Below are positions 20,036 through 32,143 of a DNA stretch of 64,000 bases, one piece after another. How positions within the stretch are numbered: the first letter of the stretch is position 1; every line of letters starts with the position of its first letter. Below the pieces are notes generated by a model that saw only the letters and a list, made by a program, of their open reading frames with translations, searched no databases and was not told the origin of the DNA. The position numbers and the translations under genes were made by a program. The stretch is from CAJXJP01 sp963926055 (GTDB lineage: Bacteria > Patescibacteriota > Gracilibacteria > BD1-5 > UBA6164): contig CAWUVK010000007.1 of NCBI GenBank assembly GCA_963926055.1, positions 1 through 64,000 on the forward strand, read 5' to 3'.

Positions 20036-20656
20036 ATGAATAATCAAGAAAAAATAATATTAGCTTTTGCAGCAGCTCAGGCGATGAAAACATTTAGTGA
20101 TGCCTGTAAAAACTCAGGAATCAAAGTTTCAAAAGACGTTATATTAGAAACCTGAAATAAAGTTTCTGAAACTTTATGAATCTCAAAAACACAAATTGCA
20201 GAAATCTGAACACTCATTCAAAGATGAAAAACTCAACAAGATATTCAAGAAATTATAACTCAAAAATATTTTCCCAAAACATCAGAGAATAAAAAAGAAT
20301 TATTTTCTCCAGAATCTGAAAATAATTCTATAGTAAACAAAAGAAAAAAAATTTTAGAAGTTATAGAAAAAATTAAAAATAATTATATTCAAGAAGAAAC
20401 AAGTCTCTGTGAAAATTTCTGAAAAGATCTTGAAAAAATTTATCAAAATTGAGAACAAAAAGCTTGGAGACATATCAAAAAAATATTGCAAGTTTCTCAA
20501 GAAGCAAACTCTTATTTAGATTATCAAGATGTAAAAACTGATTTAGAGTTACAACTAACTATTCAATGTATACACCTTGATTCTCAAATCACTCAAAATG
20601 ACCTAGAACTCTACTATTTTTATGCTAAATATAGAGCACAAAAAAAATGAAAATAA
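20036..20656 (+). CDS. Hypothetical helical protein
   Basis: 206 residues, mostly alpha-helical and charged, no membrane segment. The N-terminal half contains KGVISKTQI-like short helices around LGISKTQIAEIGTLIQRGK that could be a helix-turn-helix, but the match is weak. Six UGA glycines. The sequence CCTCCTAAT lies before the ATG, which is not a Shine-Dalgarno. I do not recognise the family. Confidence 0.7.
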
Positions 20657-20677
20657 TTAATTATTTTCATTTTTTTA
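20643..20677. terminator. Bidirectional terminator
   Basis: AAAATGAAAATAA / TTATTTTCATTTT stem with T-run, shared by converging stops. Confidence 0.8.
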
Positions 20678-21685
20678 ATACCTTTCTAATTGTCCAAAAA
20701 CTCTTGTTAGTGCATTTTTTTGTTCATAATGTAATACTCTTAATTGTGTTTGTTGCCACGCAGTATCTCAAACAAATGTTGAAATATAAGCAAATTTATC
20801 ATCTAATATTTTTTCAGCTTTATTTTTCAAATCACGTATTTGATCATCTCAAATAGTATTGAGATTTGCAATATATTTTTCTTGGATTTGTTGTAAAGAT
20901 CTATCATATTTTTGAATAATATTTCTCACAGAAGATAAAGTACTATCAGATAAATCATATTGTAAAAATGGATCTACAGCACCAAAAAAATCATTATAAA
21001 TAAGTTTTGAAAATTGATATCTATATTTCCAAAGTTTATTTCCATATTTATATTTGTGACCTTCATCAGCAAACATATATATTCTTCCAGATAATTTTGA
21101 ATCTTCTAGAGTTCTAAAATTTCCACGAACAACCATTTTTTTTCATGCAAATATAAAATCAAAATGTCAGCGTGCATTTCACAAAACTACTAAATTTCCA
21201 GATATTTCTCATCCCATTGAGACCTTAAAATTTCAACCAACAAAACTATTTCCTTGTGATAAAAAGTTCGAGCCTGCTTCAAAATTTTCTTTTGCATAAA
21301 AACCTCAAACTACTGTATTGTTTCCTCATAAAACAATATTTTCAGCTTGTAAAATATCTCCGCGAAAATTATTTCAGGTTGTTATTTTTTTTGCTGTAAT
21401 TTTAGCATATGATTTTGAATAATCTCAAATCTCTAGATTTCATTCTACCTCTAAATCTTTGAGAATTTTTACATGTGACTTGATTTCTAGGTTTCATAAA
21501 ATTTTCATTGAATAATCAATACTTTCATAATCTCAAATAATTACATCAGCATTAATTATCGCAACTCATTTTTCGATTTTTACTATATTTTTAATATTTT
21601 CTACTTCTCAAAGTATTTCAATACTAGCAAAAGTATTTGAAATACAAGTAAAAAATAGGAAAACAAAAAACACTATTTTTTTCAT
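20675..21685 (-). CDS. Secreted bactofilin-like beta-solenoid protein
   Basis: 336 residues. Signal peptide MKKIVFFVFLFFTCISNTFA. Residues 25-200 show a short repeating pattern (IIGDYES, LEIKSHVKI, LEVEGNLEIGDYS, VVGGFYAKENF, FVGGNFKVS) of a right-handed beta-solenoid like bactofilin or polymer-forming cytoskeletal domains. The C-terminal ~100 residues are helical, with a coiled coil. Bactofilins are usually cytoplasmic; export is the odd part. More than 15 glycines, mostly at turns, are UGA. Possible extracytoplasmic scaffold; inferred only. Confidence 0.65.
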
Positions 21686-21869
21686 AATATATTTTTTAAA
21701 CAACAAAATAAAATTATTTATTCTATTATATTTAAAATTGTCAATTTGTATAGAAAAAATAAAATATTTATAATTAATTTATACTTTTTTGTCACGATTT
21801 TCTTAGACTTTCGTTACAACGCATATGAAATCACAGGTTTCAATTTTTTTATAAATAACAAAAATATAT

Positions 21870-22604
21870 ATGTATAAAGCAATAACTATCATTGGATTAT
21901 CAGCTATAGCACTAGCTTCTTGTACTCCAAGTAGTGATATTTCAACTCAAGTAAAAAACATAAATTCTCTTGATACGACAAAATGGGAAAACCAAATAAG
22001 CCAAATAGATTTTCAAGATGGAAGATATATAGCAAATGCTGGATGTAACTCAATTTCTGGAGGATATACTATCGGAGAAAGTGGTGAAATTACTTTAGAA
22101 GATGGAGTTTCAACAATGATGTTATGTGACGAAGAAACAATGAAAAATGAACAAGAACTTCAATCATTTTTAACATGAGTAAATAGTTTTGAATATACTG
22201 ATAAAAAATTAGTATTAAAAAATAATACTCAATCAATAGAATTTTCTGCAGCCAAAATGGCTTCACTGACTGATACAAAATGGAAACTCAATAGTATGCT
22301 TATAAATAGTGGTATCGTTAGTGATGCTGTATTTGCAGATGCTTTTATCGAATTTTCTCAAGGTGGAAAAGTTTCAGGAAATGCAATGTGTAATAACTTT
22401 TTTGGAGAATTTTCTGAAAATGAAAGTTCTCTAGAAATTGGAACACTTGGTTCTACAAAAAAAATGTGTCCAGAAGAAGTAAATTCGTATGAAACTCAAA
22501 TCTTAGCAGATCTTCAAAATGTTTCTCAATATGAAATATCTAGAAACTCTCTTACGCTTTCAAATTCTGATGATTCTGTAAGACTGAACTTTTCAGCTGA
22601 ATAA
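21870..22604 (+). CDS. Lipoprotein with two META (HslJ-like) domains
   Basis: 244 residues. Signal with lipobox ALASC-T. Two META repeats follow: AGCNSISGGYTI..STMMLC and GNAMCNNFFGEF..TKKMC, each with the paired cysteines and ladder pattern of the family (HslJ in E. coli, linked to novobiocin resistance and stress). Acts at the outer face of the membrane. One glycine between the domains is UGA; the standard code would split it there. A terminator follows. Confidence 0.85.
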
Positions 22605-22607
22605 TAA

Positions 22608-22646
22608 ATAAAAAAACACTCTCGAAATTCGAGAGTGTTTTTTTAT
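22608..22646. terminator. Bidirectional terminator
   Basis: A perfect stem AAACACTCTCGAA / TTCGAGAGTGTTT with T-runs, between converging genes. Confidence 0.88.
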
Positions 22647-24052
22647 TGAATTACTTCTTCGGCTAAAGTTTCATCAAAAACTTTTGATTGTTGTTTTTCT
22701 TCAGAAGTAATTTTAGTATTTTTCCAAGTTCATTTATTGAACCAAACAACCGTCACAATTGCTGATATTATAAAACTAATTGGGAAAGAATACCAAATAC
22801 CTTCAATTCCTAAAGACGTATATTTTGATAAATAATATGCAAGAGGAAATTGTATAACCCATTGAGACAAAATAGTTAAAACTAAGGTAGTTTTCATATT
22901 TCCAGCTGCTCTAAATGCACCATTTACAATAAATTGAATACCTATAAATCAAAAACTCAATGCAATAAATCTTAAAAATTCTCATCAAACTTTAATAACT
23001 TCTGGATCATTTGGAACAAAAATAGATATTAAATATGGAGCCGTGAAGAAAATTATAATTCCTAAAAATGTAAGTAATCCAAATCAAATGTAACTCGAAA
23101 CTTTAGTAATATCTTCGGCTCTTTGATAATTTTTTGCTCAAATATTTTGCCCAACTAATACTGAAGTTGCCATAGACATTCACATCGCTGGAATAATAAT
23201 AAGTTGTAAAATATTAGCTCCTGCCGAATATCCAGCAATTGCAAGCGTTCCAAAACTAGTAATTAAAAATGTCATCGCAACAAGAGATAAAGCTCTTGCT
23301 GACATTTCGATTGATGAAGGGAGTCAAAGAAAAAATGCTTTTTTGATATATTTCATATCTGGAATAAAATCTTTTTTTTCTAATTTAATACCATATTTTC
23401 CATTAAACAAAATATATAATCCTGTAAATGCTGCAAGAGATTGAGTTACTAAAGTTGCAACCGCAGCTCCAGCTACTCACATATTTAATCCGTAAATAAA
23501 TAATGGGTCTAAAAAGAAATTTAAAAAAACAGTTGCTCAAATTATATATAAAGGAATAGAAACTTGTCATAAACCTCTCATAATTGATTGAAACATTGCA
23601 AATCAAAATACAAAAATAATTCAAACAAACCCTATTCTCATAAATTCTAAGGCAGCTTTATAAACTCACGCTTCTACTCACATAAATGTAAGAATATATG
23701 GAGCAAGAATAAATCAAATGGCTCACAGTAAGCATGAAATTACAACCACTGATAGTATGGTTTGAGCAGCTACATGATTGACCATTTTCTGATTTTTAGC
23801 TCAAACATATTGAGCAATCAAAGTTGATCCCGCTATAGCAAAACCCGTTCAGAGTGAGATAGTAAGAAAAGTAATTGGGAAAGTTAATCATACAGCTGCG
23901 ACTGAATCTGCTCAAAGCCTCCCTACCCAAAAAGCATCTATAAGTTGATACGCACTTTGAAGTAAATTTGCAAAAACTATAGGAATAGAGATTACAATAA
24001 TAGATTTAATGATAGATCCGTTTAAGGAAATATCTACATTTTTATTCGACAT
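22643..24052 (-). CDS. MATE-family multidrug/sodium efflux pump
   Basis: 469 residues with about 12 membrane helices, the MATE size. N-terminal IPIVFANLLQSAYQLIDAFW and VAAVGLTFPITFLTISLGTG match the NorM/DinF pattern, and the second half repeats it. It exports cationic compounds with Na+ or H+ exchange. It lies 21 bases after a MarR regulator on the same strand, so it is probably controlled by it. Many helix glycines are UGA, which hides it from standard-code annotation. Confidence 0.88.
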
Positions 24053-24073
24053 AAATTTATTTATTTTTAATAG

Positions 24074-24517
24074 TTAAGGTTTTTGTGCATGAAAATCCAT
24101 GGCATTTTGTGACATTTTTTCACTGAGTTTTTCAAATGTTTTAATTTCTTCATGAGAAAATCATTTCGTAAAAATTTCTTCTAATTTTTTTGTACTTTTA
24201 TGAATTTCTGGTAATAAATTTTTTCAGTTTTGTGTTAAAAATATATGCATCATTCTTTTATCATTTTCATCTTTTTTTCTAAAAATCAGTCCTGATTTTT
24301 CCATACATTTTAAAGCTTTTGCTGTGGTTGCTTTATCAATATATAATATTTTAGAAATTTCATCTTGGCTGATTGCTGGGAATTTTTCAAGAATTCTTAA
24401 AAAAGGAATTTGACTCACTGGTAATGCTAAACTTTCTAAATTTCTTTGGAAAAAAATATGTCACATTCTATACAAAATAGATATATTTTTTAAAAATGGT
24501 TGGTTTGTACATTTCAT
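24074..24517 (-). CDS. MarR-family transcriptional regulator
   Basis: 147 residues. Winged helix: FPAISQDEISKILYIDKATT (recognition helix) and LIFRKKDENDKRMMHIFLT (the wing with the DxR/DKR pattern), flanked by dimer helices. Probably represses the downstream MATE gene and itself, released by a small molecule. An inverted repeat just upstream could be its site. Start at the first in-frame ATG; no Shine-Dalgarno. Confidence 0.88.
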
Positions 24518-24536
24518 AATTTTTATATTTACAAAT

Positions 24537-24554
24537 TAGTTGCATAGGAAACTA
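24537..24554. promoter_or_regulatory. Candidate MarR operator
   Basis: Inverted repeat TAGTT-N8-AACTA starts 20 bases upstream of the marR start, the usual place for an autorepressor site. Short arms, so tentative. Confidence 0.4.
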
Positions 24555-24589
24555 TTTTATTTATTTTTTTTCTCATTGCAAGTAAATAA

Positions 24590-24624
24590 ATAAAAAAAAC
24601 TCAAGAATTAACTTGAGTTTTTTA
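24590..24624 (-). terminator. Terminator
   Basis: The stem AAAAAACTCAAG / CTTGAGTTTTTT follows and overlaps the stop of the DUF1295 gene. Confidence 0.85.
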
Positions 24625-25371
24625 TTTGAAAAAATTTGGAATAAATTTTGGAATTTTTTGAGAATATTCTTCCCAGTTATCTTTTTTCTTATGTCTTTTT
24701 TCTTGCAGTGGAACTCCAGAAACAAATAATAATAAAATCGTAATTACCAGAAATCAAGTGATTCAAAATAAAGAATTTTGCAATGAAATAATACTGATTC
24801 AAAGCCAAAATACTGATTCTCAAAAATAATTTGGATGACGTGAATATTTATATAGTCATCCAGTAAAAACTTTATTTTTTTCACTGGTATTTTGTAAATA
24901 TTGTTTGAGTTGATAATCAGCAGTTGCTTCATACATTAAACCAGAAATCATAAGAATAATTCATAAAATTGTGAAAATATTCGCTGAAATTTCTTGTTGA
25001 AAAATAAAGTATACAGGTGTTGAAATTATGAGTAATAATCACATTTGTAGAACATAAATTTGAAAAAAACTACGTGTTTTAAAATATTTCCAATCTTGTC
25101 TCCAACCTGCATATCTCGGATCTTCTTCTTTTGAAAATAGTTTTCTTTTCCCAATATGATAGGTTAAACGGATTCACCAAATACAAAAAAATGTAAAAAA
25201 TATTATTTCAAAAATATTTAAAATTTCTTGAGAAAAAAATAATATTCCTGCAAAAATTAAAAATCCAGTCCCCCAAAACACATCAACAATAGAATTATCT
25301 TTTATTTTTAATGAAATTAAAAATAAAACGAAATAACTCAATCAAAGTATGATAATAATTTCTGCTATCAT
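24622..25371 (-). CDS. DUF1295 membrane protein (steroid-reductase-like fold)
   Basis: 249 residues with six to seven membrane helices. VDVFWGTGF near residue 30, RLTYHIGKR, WRQDWKYFKTRSFFQIY, and the C-terminal LYKYSRHPNYFGE, GVPLQEKRHKKK are the DUF1295 / isoprenylcysteine-methyltransferase-like hallmarks. Probably a membrane reductase or methyltransferase acting on a lipid; substrate unknown. Its ATG shares one base with the stop of the DUF2177 gene, so they are translationally coupled. Such a DUF2177-DUF1295 pair suggests a shared lipid-modifying step (inferred). Confidence 0.85.
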
Positions 25372-25784
25372 TATTTTATAAAATTATAAAAACTATAACT
25401 CGTTAAAGCGACCATACTGCAGGCAAATGTTCCCCACGCGATATCGACTAAAGTAAATTTGAGTGAATAATTTTGAATAAAAGTAAGATTTGTGAGGTCA
25501 TACATCGCGTAACTTAAAAATCCAATTAATGCTCCATACATCACGATATTTCCGTATCATTGAAATTGAAGTGTTACAAACGTAACGACTAAAATACTAA
25601 TAACAGCCCACGCAATTAAACCTGCCGTTAAATTAATTTTAATACTGCCATCTTCTACTAATACAAGATTTCAAAATTCACGAATAATAAAATCTTTCGT
25701 CACAATTCCAAGCCAAATATAATCTAATATAAGTAATGTCATAAAACCTACGAAATATACTCCGAATATTTTTAAAATTTCCAT
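25371..25784 (-). CDS. DUF2177 membrane protein
   Basis: 137 residues, four membrane helices. YDLTNLTFIQNY and VDIAWGTF are the conserved DUF2177 motifs. Overlaps the next gene by one base. The function of the family is unknown; pairing with DUF1295 suggests a common pathway. UGA glycines are present. Confidence 0.85.
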
Positions 25785-25854
25785 TTTCTATAGAGTCATA
25801 AAAATAAAATTTCTGCCTTCCGGTTTCTATTGTAATGATTTTTAGAAATAAATA

Positions 25855-25889
25855 AAAAAAGAATATTTTCATATTCTTTTTTTTATTTA
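25855..25889 (-). terminator. Terminator
   Basis: The stem AAAGAATA / TATTCTTT with a T-run. The same hairpin sequence ends the RND pump gene at 29005-29041. Confidence 0.75.
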
Positions 25890-26371
25890 CAAATAATTTC
25901 TATTTTTTGAAAAATTTTATCATTCCGAGATTCGTCTTGATATTTTTTAACTAAGTTTGCTAAAAATTCACATCTTTCTAATTCTCAAATATTATTTTGT
26001 TTTGAGTAAAATAAATAATTATCCCAGATATCTGCCATTTTTACAATCATTGCATTTTCTCAAACCATTGAGCATCTTTTGACAATATCTTCGAGCATTT
26101 GTTCTCTTGGAAGCTGAGTATTTTTTGAATTTGCTTCTACTATATCTAAAACTTCTTTTCAAAAGTTTTCTAAAATAATTTCAGCTCACATATTAGTATC
26201 TTCCAAAGCATCGTGCAATAATCATGCAATTTGAATATTTTCAGAATAATTATGAGTCCATAAATAGCTTCAAACTCTCATAGAATGAAACAAGGTAGGT
26301 TTTTTCATTGGTTCTTCTGGAAAATATTTCACCAATAATTTCATAGCCTTTTCAAATTCAAATCCTTGCAT
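25883..26371 (-). CDS. HD-domain phosphohydrolase, SpoT-hydrolase-like
   Basis: 162 residues. TLFHSMRVGSYLW, AGLLHDALEDT (HD pair and ED) and VKMADIWDN match the HD hydrolase half of RelA/SpoT and small Mesh1-like enzymes. It may hydrolyse (p)ppGpp or another nucleotide. No synthetase domain in the protein or nearby. First of a three-gene same-strand run with NUDIX upstream (6-base gap), which suggests nucleotide housekeeping. Confidence 0.8.
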
Positions 26372-26377
26372 AATTTT

Positions 26378-26782
26378 TTATTTTAAAGTATTAAAATAAT
26401 CTTTTACATTTGGGAGAATATTTATACTTTTTATTGTTTGCTTGTCAAAAAATCATATTTCCACACATTCATCACTGGAAGTAAAATTAAAATTTTTCAC
26501 TTGTGTTTCATAAAAAACATTTCAAATCCACTGTCTTGATTTACTCGTTGGCTTATGTGTAGTTATAAATTCAACTGGCTGAGGATTTATTTTTAGAGCT
26601 TCTAGTCACATTTCTTCGTGCAATTCTCTTTTTAATCATTCAATCGGATTTTCTCCATGATCCAATCATCCACCTGGAAAATCCCAAACTCAAGATTTTT
26701 CTTTCATGAGTAAAATTTCTCCTTTATTATTATATATTAATGCTTTTACACTGATTCTATACCACGCGTTTTGTATTTCCAT
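26378..26782 (-). CDS. NUDIX hydrolase
   Basis: 134 residues. The NUDIX box G-x5-E-x7-REUxEExGU is complete: GGGLDHGENPIEG, then KRELHEEMGLE; two of its glycines are UGA. The fold hydrolyses nucleoside diphosphates linked to another group. Substrate unknown. Six bases upstream of the HD gene, same strand, so probably one transcript. Confidence 0.9.
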
Positions 26783-26811
26783 AATGAAAAAATTAATATA
26801 TTAAAAATAAA

Positions 26812-27555
26812 TTATTTCATGTCTATAAATTTAAAATGTAATCCATTAAAATCCTGTCCTGCATTTATATACCAAATATAATCCCCTCTTACTTCAAAAT
26901 ATTTAATCGAATTTCATTCTCAGTATTCTCCACAATCACTTGAATCTCTCGTTGTAGATTTATAATCTCCAAATCATCAAATAGTATACACTTGATTTTG
27001 AGTAAAATTTGCTCACTTTTCTGCTCTTTTTATTGCTTTACATTTCCCATGATATTTTTCTTCTAATACAGTATTATTTAAAAATTCTTCTATATCTTCA
27101 TCTGTTTTGAAAAATTCCACCATTTTCCATGTTCATCAGTTTTTATATTCCAGATAAATTTCTTTTTCTGTCATGTAAATATTTGAAGAATTTACAAAAG
27201 CTTTTGCAAAACTATTCTCTATAATTTTTCCTGGTTCGTCAAAATAATAATCATTTATATCACGCTGAATATTACGATATAAATATTTTAATATATATTC
27301 ACGAAAATTATTAAACGATTCATTTTTATCATAATTTTTTAATTCATTTTCAGATTTTCATGATAAATCTACTATTTTTTCTTGCATCTTATTAATAATA
27401 CTTTCTTTATTATCATTTTTCTCTAAACGCAATAATAAATCTCTGGTAATATTATATAATTTTACCTCGTCTTCCACATTTGGCTCATAATCTGCAAATG
27501 TCATTTGTCACAATAACATAATTCATACAATTGTGCTGATAATTAATTTTTTCAT
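26812..27555 (-). CDS. Secreted hypothetical protein
   Basis: 247 residues. Signal peptide of ~21 residues (MKKLIISTIVGIMLLGQMTF-A). The mature N-half is helical and charged; the C-half is beta-rich, with two cysteines (GKCKAI and SSDCGEY). Contains eight or more UGA glycines. I do not recognise the family. It lies between NUDIX and the HEPN-like gene on the same strand. Confidence 0.7.
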
Positions 27556-27574
27556 GTTTTTTTATTTTAATTTT

Positions 27575-28885
27575 CTAATCTAAATCTAGTTTTAATGTAT
27601 ATTCTTCAAAAATTTTTAAATTTTTATAAAAATCACTTTTTTTATCTAAAGTATCTATAAATTTGTTATTTCATAGTTCTTTAAAAATAGAGTTTCATAA
27701 TTTATAAAATATTTTAAAATAAAATTTAGAAAATATAAATGGTATTAAAAAAGAGTCCTTTTCAATAATTAAGTCTTTAATTATTCAATTATTATAAGTA
27801 TTTTTTATTTTATTTACACTTTTATCAACTCATAATAACAAACACTTAATATCATTATCTATTTTTAAAGCAATTATATCTCAATTAATATTAATAAGAT
27901 TAAATCATTCAGTATGAACAACTAAATTTCTCATTTTATACACTAAATCAATACTATTCTTATTGGTTTCAAGAATTTTTATTATTTTTTCATTATCTTT
28001 TAATTTTTCTATTAAATTATTATATCAACTTCATTTAGAATTAAGATTAAGACCAATTTCTTTTAATTCTAATTTATAAATTCTATTTATATAGATAGCT
28101 ATTTTATCGTATATTCAACAAATCAAAACTAAATAATGATAAAAATAATATTTAGTATCAAAAGATGTATCATTATTTATTGATCAATAAAATAGATATC
28201 AAATTTCATCTAATGTTTTTATTATTGATTCTCATTTAAATAATATTTCATTTGTTAAACTTAAGTTGTTATCGTCCATTAAAAAATATGAATTATAGTA
28301 TCTATAAGAATATAAATAATATAATCACTCATTTACATTAAAAGTGAAATTATTTTGTTTAAATAATCTATAATTTCAATTACATCTCAAAAAAAGTCAA
28401 AAAATTTCTTCCGCAATACTTAAATCAACTACATTTAAATTTTTAATTCTTTTATATATTTCATCTTTCTTTTTAATAACAGAGTTTTCATTTGTAATAA
28501 ATAAAGTTAAATATTCTTTATCAATAAAAGTTTCAGATATAAATAAATTTTCTGTTAATTTAATATTATAATCATCTACTTTTCAAAATATACACTTTGT
28601 CATTAATTTAATACCATCTTTTCATAACATAGCGTGAGATGACCAAGTTTTATGTTTATTATTAAAATATTCAAAATCTACTCATCCTCCATGAAAATTG
28701 TTTAAATGTTCTACTTTATATTTTGGTAAAATTTTACTTTTTCTTTCTTGATATAATTCATAAATATTTATTTTTTCTTCTCAATAATATCATTCTAATT
28801 TTTCAAAAATTGAATAATCATCATAACTATTTGAATCTATAAAAATATTTATTCATTTGTAATTTCATATTTTTTTTATATTCAT
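27575..28885 (-). CDS. Hypothetical protein with HEPN-like RNLVVH motif
   Basis: 436 residues, no membrane segments. Mostly helical from residue ~130. Near residue 345 lies YKMRNLVVHTEG, which fits the R-N-x3-H ribonuclease motif of HEPN domains, found in many toxins and defence proteins. The rest is not recognised. About 85% of its glycines are UGA, the highest share I see here, and the gene is extremely AT-rich. The start chosen is the ATG at 28885 before INFIDSN-like segment; an earlier frame is closed. HEPN assignment is tentative. Confidence 0.7.
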
Positions 28886-29004
28886 ATTAACTCATACTAA
28901 TTTTCTAAATCTACTATAAATATACCACCTCAACTAAAAAAATCAATTAAAAATACTGTAAATAAAAAATATATTTTTATTACCAAATAATTTTCTACAA
29001 AAAT

Positions 29005-29041
29005 AAAAAAAAAAAGAATATTTTCATATTCTTTTTTTATT
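29005..29041 (-). terminator. Terminator of the RND operon
   Basis: The stem AAAGAATA / TATTCTTT is flanked by A- and T-runs, directly after the RND gene. Bases 28886-29004 hold nothing else I can see. Confidence 0.75.
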
Positions 29042-32000
29042 TTTTCTTTTCAACTAAATACAAAAGTGCTGGTACATAAACTAAAATCATAAATACATTG
29101 AGTATTAATCATCCGATAAATGCGATAGCAAGTCCTCCCCAAAGTTCGTCTTTGAGAGCAAGAGTTACCAGTCCGGCAATAGTTGTTGATGAAGTTAAAA
29201 ATATTGGAAGAAATCTTGATTGAATGGTTTCTATAAGTGATTCTTTTAGTGTAAATCAAACTTTTCCGAGATATCAATCGATGAATAAAATAGCATTATT
29301 TACTCATACTCAGATAACACCAAATAATCATAATTGAGCTGGAAAACTTAGTGGTAATCCCATTAACATAAGTGCTAATACAACTCATATAAATGATAAA
29401 AATGTTGAAGTTACAATAATTATAGAGTATTTAAATGAGTTAAATTTTAATACTAAAATAATAAACATTAAAATTAAACCTACTCACATTGCAGCTCATA
29501 AATCTGCTCCTGAACCTGCAGAATCTTCTATGTTAGAATTAAATCTAAATGTTAATCCCTTTGGTAGAGGATTATTTTCAATCACTTTATTTATCTCTGC
29601 TGTAACTCAACCAAGCGCAACACTTGCTTTTTTATCTGCTTCAAATGAAAGTTGCATTTTCCCATCAATATGTTGAATATTTTTGAGTTCTGGTTCTAGT
29701 GTTCTTTCTTGTGTGACACTTGAAATAAATGTATCTCAGATTTTCACGTCTTCGACATTTCCTTGATAACTCGTGTAGAGTTTCAATGGAATGGTATCAT
29801 CTCATAATTCAGTAAAATTATGAAGAGTTAAACCGTTTGGTACATATTTAGAATTTTCAATAGAAGTAAAAAGTTGTGCAATAGAACCTAGGTTTATATC
29901 ATTCCTGTTGAGTTTATTTGGATCTAAAACATAAGAAACTTTTCCGTTTGTAAATTCATAATTACTCGAAAAATTATAAATTCCATCGATGGCTTCAATT
30001 TCTGGTTTTATTTGGTCTAAATAATCAGAAATTTTTTCAATATCATCTCAAACAATAAAAAATCAAATTTCTTTTCCTCATCACACTCCACCTACCACTA
30101 CATTGGAAATATCTTTTACATACGGATATTTTGGTTTTATATTTTGGTTTATATATTCTTGTAATCCTTCAGAAATTTCAATAGATGAAATTTCCCTATC
30201 ATCTCAGTCTATGAGTTTGATATTGAAGTACGCTTGATAATCTGCAGTTGGATTTGATGCATTTCAAATAGCACTACTTGAATATACATTTCAAACATTT
30301 ATATATACAAATTCTACATAATCTGGATATTTTTCATCAAGATATTCACGAATATCTGTAAGTATAGCACTTGTAGATTGAGCATTTTTATCAAGAGAAT
30401 ATCCTAGTGGATATTTTACATTTATAAAAATATTATCTTTATCCGTTTGTGGAAGAAAATCATTTTTTACCACTCCTGAACCAACTAATATAAATGAAAA
30501 TATCAAAGCTACCCAAAAAAGTATTATAGTAAGAAATGCTCTTGTTTTATTTTTTATTAATTTTTTCGTAAAATGACTTATTTTTACTCAAACTTTTTGT
30601 AATGGTTTTGTAAGAATTCACTCTGCTTTATCAACATTTTCTGGTAAAACTTTTGATAAAATAATCGGTAACATAAATATTGAAACTACCAATGATGTAA
30701 TCAGGGTAAATCAAATCGTAATACTCAGTGGTCAAATAAATGCCCCAACGGTACCACTTACCATAAATAATATGGGTAAAAACATAAATACCGTAATGAG
30801 TGTCCCAGGAATAATAGACCACATATATTTTTTAATTGCATTTGATGCAGCATCCCAAAACGTAATATTTTTATGGAGATTAAATTCTCATACAATTCAT
30901 TCTGTGATAACAATCAAATTATCCACCATGATTCAAAGTGTGAGAACCAAGGCAAATGATACTACAGAATTAAACGAATATCCAAGAAAACTCAGCAGAA
31001 TAAAAGTAATAAAATATACTAAAGGAAACGCAATAGTTACTCATAAAGAAATTCTTACTCAAATAAATAAGAATAAAATCACCATAATCGTGAGACCTGT
31101 TTGCCGGAAATTTGAAACAAATGTCCCGTACATATTATCAATATCTTTTGATTTAGAATATGTTTCATAGACTTGCATATCCTGATGATCTATTTTCCAA
31201 TCGTCAATCGATATTTTTACATTTTCAATAATTTGTTCTATATCTGCTCCAGGAGTTACTTTTATATCAAATGAAACCGTGTTTAATACTTCTTTGTCTC
31301 ACATGATATATGACTTTTGTCTTTCTGATTTTTCTTCAAAATATACTTGTGCAATATCACTGAGTTTAATACTTCTCGAATCAATATTTACAATATCTGT
31401 ATTATTTAATTGTTCTAAAAGAGCTTCTTTATTTTTAGAGAAGGTTAATATCTCATAACTATATAAATTTCCTCAAATATCTTTTTTATCAACTGGTTGA
31501 TTGACAAAAACATTTGATAAAACATTATAAACCTGAGAAATATTTACTCAAAATTGATTAATTTTTTCATAGTCTAAATATACACTAATTTTTTCAGACG
31601 GTTCCCCCGTAACGATGATTTCAGATACTCATTCTAATGACTTAATATCATCCTCAAGTGATTCAGCAACATCATAAATAGTTTTTGATGTTGCATCTGC
31701 TGATACTCAAAATGAATATATTGGAGTATCACTTGGTGAAATTTGCTTTACTACTGAGTTTGATGTATTTGCAGGAAATTGAATAGAAACTTCATCAATT
31801 ACATCTTTTAAATCTCATTTTGCTTCAGTAATGTCTTTATTATCATTAAAAGTAGCAATAATTGTAGAATAATTAAAATTTGATACTGATTCAATTTTTT
31901 TAATTCCAGAAATAGATTTTATTTCATCTTCTAAAGTATTAGTAATTTGTTTTTCAATTGTTTCAGGATTTCCTCAAATATTTACCGTATTTACTACAAA

Positions 32001-32129
32001 CATTGGTAAATCTACTGATGGATTTTCTTCCTTAGGAATACTTAAAAAACTCGCTATTCAGATGATAAATCCAAGATAAATCAACAGCCAGAAAAAGGTT
32101 AACCTTTTTTTGATAATTTCCACTAACAT
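29037..32129 (-). CDS. RND-family efflux transporter (AcrB/HAE1-like)
   Basis: 1030 residues, full RND length. One N-terminal helix, a large periplasmic-type loop, helices 2-6, then the same pattern repeated. VLTLGIMVDNLIVITE contains the proton-relay Asp in helix 4; GVIGVGVNNAILFIDG is the matching second-half segment. It would export drugs or lipids with the proton gradient. Start 14 bases after the membrane-fusion lipoprotein. More than 30 glycines are UGA. No outer-membrane channel gene is nearby, as expected for a cell thought to have a single membrane. Confidence 0.92.
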
Positions 32130-32143
32130 ATTTTTTGATTTGA

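Noticed and set aside
24622..25784. DUF2177-DUF1295 pair as a complete lipid pathway
   Set aside because: The families lack known reactions; only co-transcription is supported.
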